DNA of 8,658 nucleotides, from assembly GCA_035259145.1 (NCBI GenBank), contig DATFWQ010000082.1, forward strand, positions 1 through 8,658. Direction: 5' to 3'. Positions 6,232 to 8,658 of this stretch are shown one piece after another. Positions within the stretch are counted from its first letter, which is position 1; each line of letters starts with the position of its first letter. The notes beneath the pieces are model-generated. The model worked only from the letters and a program-made list of their open reading frames with translations, did no database searches and was not told where the DNA came from. Both the position numbers and the translations under genes were made by a program. Source of the DNA: CF-161 sp035259145. Its GTDB lineage: Bacteria; Chloroflexota; Dormibacteria; Dormibacterales; Dormibacteraceae.

Positions 6232-7125
6232 CTAGGAGCGCGGAGAGGCGGCCGCTTTCGTGATTGGCAACTCGGCGTAAGGCAGGCCCGGATCAGGGAC
6301 GACCTCGGGATGAATGAGGTGTCCGAGCTGACGGATCCCGTCGGCGATCCTGGGCGCCGGGCGCGAGAAGTACGCGTCTCCGTCGACGACGACCGTCCGG
6401 ACCGGCAGCCGCAGGTCGTGTGTCCGATCGAGCGCCTGCTCGAGGTTAAATCCGCAGGCAGCGACCACGACGAGGTCCGGATGTTCAGCAAGCACGTCCT
6501 GCCACGTCGTGGCAAATGAGTATTCGCCCGGTTGGCTGAGGACATTCATGCCGCCGGCGAACTGAACCATTTCGGGGAGCCAATGGCCGGAGCCGTACGG
6601 CGGGTCCATCCACTCCGCCACGAACACTCGCGGTCGACCGCGACCCGAGACTGCCTCCCGGACCACTTCCACTTTCGCCCGCATGGTCTGAGCGACTGCG
6701 AGGCCACGCTTGCGGACGCCAAGCTTGTCCGACAGCGCGACCACCGAATCCACAACCTGATCCAGGGTTCGCGGATTCATCGAGTAGACCTCGGCTCCGA
6801 TCGGACATGCGGTCGCCAGATCTCCGCTCGAGACGGCGCAGACCTCGCAGAGGTCCTGGGTGATCACCAGGTCAGGTCGAAGGTCGACCATCAGTTGGGC
6901 GTCGATCGCATAGAGCGAGTGGCTCTTCGACTTGGCGGCGGTGAAAATCTCGTCGATCTGGGCGCTGGTCAGGCCCGCAACATCGACTCGCGTGCGCGCA
7001 ACAATCGGCTTGCTGGCGATTTCGGGCGGCCAGTTGCAGTCCTCTGAGATCCCCACCAGCGAGTCGAGCAGGCCAAGCTCGTCGATCATCTCGGTCGCGC
7101 TCGGGAGCAGCGAGACGATCCTCAT
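6232..7125 (-). CDS. BtuF-like cobalamin-binding protein without signal peptide
   Basis: A second substrate-binding-protein-like corrinoid binder, 297 residues from ATG 7125. The opening MRIVSLLPSATEMIDELGL is the first strand-helix of the BtuF/FhuD fold and leaves no room for a signal peptide, so the product appears cytosolic. Further family features are CNWPPE (30-35), the block LRPDLVITQDLCEVCAVSSGDL (82-103) with a CxxC pair (Cys93, Cys96), FVAEWMDPPYGSGHWLPEM (168-186) and HPDLVVVAACGF (215-226). Family members of this type are usually named cobalamin-binding protein and sit beside B12 genes; their exact role is not settled. A longer GTG start at 7167 would add an unrelated 14-residue tail. 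No Shine-Dalgarno precedes 7125, but TACCAT lies 7 bases upstream, suiting a leaderless mRNA. It is upstream of, and not covered by, the riboswitch. Confidence 0.85.
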   Translation of the reverse strand: MRIVSLLPSATEMIDELGLLDSLVGISEDCNWPPEIASKPIVARTRVDVAGLTSAQIDEIFTAAKSKSHSLYAIDAQLMVDLRPDLVITQDLCEVCAVSSGDLATACPIGAEVYSMNPRTLDQVVDSVVALSDKLGVRKRGLAVAQTMRAKVEVVREAVSGRGRPRVFVAEWMDPPYGSGHWLPEMVQFAGGMNVLSQPGEYSFATTWQDVLAEHPDLVVVAACGFNLEQALDRTHDLRLPVRTVVVDGDAYFSRPAPRIADGIRQLGHLIHPEVVPDPGLPYAELPITKAAASPRS

Positions 7126-7132
7126 CACTGAG

Positions 7133-7142
7133 ATGGTAGCTT
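7133..7142. promoter_or_regulatory. Overlapping divergent -10-like boxes between the BtuF-like gene and cobB
   Basis: Minus strand: TACCAT (7138-7133) lies exactly 7 bases before ATG 7125, with TTGGGG 18 bases further upstream as a possible -35. Plus strand: TAGCTT (7137-7142) lies exactly 7 bases before GTG 7150, without a clear -35. Both fit the TANNNT pattern, and the spacing suits leaderless transcripts. Inference from two short motifs. Confidence 0.3.
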
Positions 7143-7149
7143 GAGGCCC

Positions 7150-8523
7150 GTGCCGTCCCCAACGCACGAGGTCGATTCAAGGCCGCTCAGCGCCATGGTC
7201 GTTGCCGGCACCCACAGCGGAGTTGGCAAGACGACTATCACGCTGGGCCTGATCCGAGCTTTCCGGCGCCGCGGTCTGGTCGTCCAGCCGTTCAAGGTCG
7301 GACCCGACTTCATAGACCCCCTGCATCACCGACAAGCGGCTGGCCGGACCTCTCGCAACCTCGACGGATGGATGCTCAAGCCCGAAGTCAACCGACAGCG
7401 GTTCGCCAGCGCGACGGCTGATGCCGACGTAGCCGTGATCGAGGGGGTCATGGGCCTCTTCGACGGCAGCGAGGGCAAGTCTGATCGCGGCAGCACCGCT
7501 GAGATGGCCAAGCTGCTCGATATACCGGTGGTCCTGGTAATAGAGGCCAGCGCCATGGCCCGGAGCGCCGCGGCGGTGATCCATGGCTTCGAGAGTTTCG
7601 ATCCGGCCCTGAGAATTGCCGGCGTGATTCTGAACAACGTCGGCGGAGCCGTTCACGCCGACATGATCCGAGAAGCCGTTGGCGAAAGCGTTCCAGTCCT
7701 CGGCGCACTTCCGCGCAAGGCGGACCTTGTGATTCCCGAACGCCACCTCGGTCTGCACCTGCCCAACGAGGCGCAGGAGGGCTACGTCGATGAGGTCGCA
7801 AACATGATCGAGGCCAACGTCGACCTCGACGGGCTACTGGAAACGAGAGTGGCACGAGTGGCAGCACCCCCGTCCCCCACACGTAAGAGGACGCGCGCGC
7901 GTATCGGTGTCGCCCACGACGAAGCCTTCTGCTTCTACTACGCCGACAACCTGGAACTTCTCACCGCGGAGGGAGCCGAGCTTGTCGAGTTCTCCCCAAT
8001 TCGTGATCCGCTACCGGCAAACCTGGACGGTCTGTATTTCGGCGGCGGTTACCCGGAGCTCCACGCCGAACAGCTAGCGAGTAACACGGCAACGACAACC
8101 GCCGTCCGCGAATTTGCCGAATCCGGCGGACCGATATACGCCGAATGCGGAGGGCTGATGTATCTGGCCCGGAGTCTGCGTGTCCAGGGCTATGAGTTCC
8201 CGCTGTGCGCGATCCTGCCTTTCGGGACGACGATGAACGCTCCCCTCAAGCTGGCATATGTCGAGGTCGAAACGACAGGCGGACTGTTCGCGGCTGGCAA
8301 GACCGCTCGAGGACATCTCTTCCACAGGTCGGAGATCCTTGGCTCCCAGCCGGCGTCGCGGTGCTACCGGGTGCGGACCAGTCGCGGCGATGCCGGCGAC
8401 GAGGGTTACCAGCTGCAAGAAGTGCTGGCCAGCTACGTTCACCTCCACTTCGCGAGCGAACCCGCGCTCGCAGCGGCATTCGTGGATCGGAGTGAGGCGT
8501 TCCAGGGTCGCAGCCGCAACTGA
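7150..8523 (+). CDS. cobB: Cobyrinic acid a,c-diamide synthase CobB (CbiA type)
   Basis: Glutamine- and ATP-dependent amidation of the a and c side chains of (hydrogeno)cobyrinic acid. With start GTG 7150 it has 457 residues, the usual length. The N-terminal domain has P-loop VAGTHSGVGKTT (18-29), VQPFKVGPDFIDPLHH (45-60), NLDGWML (70-76) and EGVMGLFDGS (98-107). The C-terminal GATase domain has IGVAHDEAFCFYYADN (252-267), FGGGYPELHAE (297-307), the nucleophile Cys333 in YAECGGLMYLA, and the terminal ASYVHLHF. The start is uncertain: TTG 7141 would lie within the TAGCTT box, and ATG 7195 begins directly at the first beta strand. GTG 7150 sits 7 bases after that box. It is divergent from the importer operon and convergent with cobT, 9 bases away. 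No riboswitch precedes it, so it may escape B12 control. Confidence 0.94.
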   Translation: MPSPTHEVDSRPLSAMVVAGTHSGVGKTTITLGLIRAFRRRGLVVQPFKVGPDFIDPLHHRQAAGRTSRNLDGWMLKPEVNRQRFASATADADVAVIEGVMGLFDGSEGKSDRGSTAEMAKLLDIPVVLVIEASAMARSAAAVIHGFESFDPALRIAGVILNNVGGAVHADMIREAVGESVPVLGALPRKADLVIPERHLGLHLPNEAQEGYVDEVANMIEANVDLDGLLETRVARVAAPPSPTRKRTRARIGVAHDEAFCFYYADNLELLTAEGAELVEFSPIRDPLPANLDGLYFGGGYPELHAEQLASNTATTTAVREFAESGGPIYAECGGLMYLARSLRVQGYEFPLCAILPFGTTMNAPLKLAYVEVETTGGLFAAGKTARGHLFHRSEILGSQPASRCYRVRTSRGDAGDEGYQLQEVLASYVHLHFASEPALAAAFVDRSEAFQGRSRN

Positions 8524-8532
8524 TTCCTGACT

Positions 8533-8658
8533 TCAGGTAGCGGGATTCGGCGTCGGTGAGCCCTCCCGGTTGGAAATGCCTGCCTCTTCGAAGGTGGCCA
8601 TCTCATTGAGAATTGCGACCCCGCACCGAGCGGCGGAAGGGCGATTCACAGCTCCGGT
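8533..8658 (-). CDS. cobT: CobT (nicotinate-nucleotide-dimethylbenzimidazole phosphoribosyltransferase), C-terminal end, cut by window edge
   Basis: The last 41 codons of a minus-strand gene that starts beyond the right edge, ending in TGA at 8533-8535. CobT makes alpha-ribazole phosphate, the lower-ligand precursor. The segment VAILNEMATFEEAGIS matches the conserved CobT C-terminus, and TGA at the edge fits the GEGTGA motif just before it. Between them the actual frame reads NRPSAARCG, while the shifted frame over 8623-8645 reads IALPPLGA, close to the family's ALALPLLxAA. That suggests an insertion and a deletion that compensate (see findings). About 12 residues follow the usual end. Only the tail is visible, so the call rests on one good motif and the cob context. 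Confidence 0.7.
   Translation of the reverse strand, partial: TGAVNRPSAARCGVAILNEMATFEEAGISNREGSPTPNPAT

Noticed and set aside
8524..8540. CCTGA-ct-TCAGG repeat between cobB and cobT as a bidirectional terminator
   Set aside because: The 2-base spacer cannot form a stable loop and no T run flanks it on either strand.
1..8658. CRISPR array, tRNA or rRNA genes
   Set aside because: No regularly spaced direct repeats and no tRNA- or rRNA-like conserved segments were seen on either strand.

Overview
This is a high-GC bacterial window devoted almost entirely to cobalamin (vitamin B12) uptake and late-stage B12 synthesis. A lipoprotein-type B12-binding protein (Cys lipobox), strong Shine-Dalgarno sites inside the operon and possible leaderless starts at its edges suit a monoderm-like high-GC lineage, such as Chloroflexota, Dormibacterota or Actinomycetota. 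No taxonomic marker is present, so the lineage is inference.

Layout. Bases 1-323 (minus strand) hold the N-terminal part of an integrase-core (IS481/IS3-like) transposase that runs off the left edge. Bases 324-1000 contain no intact gene. They carry a hairpin at the transposase start, an unassigned open frame, a minus-strand fragment that looks like the first ~35 residues of CobS, and a plus-strand fragment of CobU lacking its N-terminal P-loop half. A tightly packed minus-strand operon follows. In transcription order it is btuF-like protein (cytosolic type, 7125-6232), cobalamin riboswitch (~6213-6093), btuF lipoprotein (6006-5080), btuC (5073-3757), btuD (3760-2981), cobQ (2981-1575) and cobO (1578-1003). 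cobB (7150-8523) is divergent from this operon. The 3' end of cobT (8658-8533, partial) converges on cobB.

How it works together. BtuF, BtuC and BtuD form a B12/corrinoid ABC importer. CobO adenosylates the corrinoid. CobB amidates the a and c side chains and CobQ amidates b, d, e and g. CobU, CobT and CobS would then build the lower nucleotide loop. Here cobU and cobS are only remnants, and the visible end of cobT shows a possible compensated frameshift. The nucleotide-loop step may therefore be eroding locally or be encoded elsewhere. The riboswitch has its own candidate -10 box and a hairpin that can cover the btuF ribosome binding site, suggesting translational control of the five downstream genes by B12.

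The most unusual feature is an N-terminal Cys-rich CWC-type domain (eight cysteines) fused in frame to the BtuC permease.
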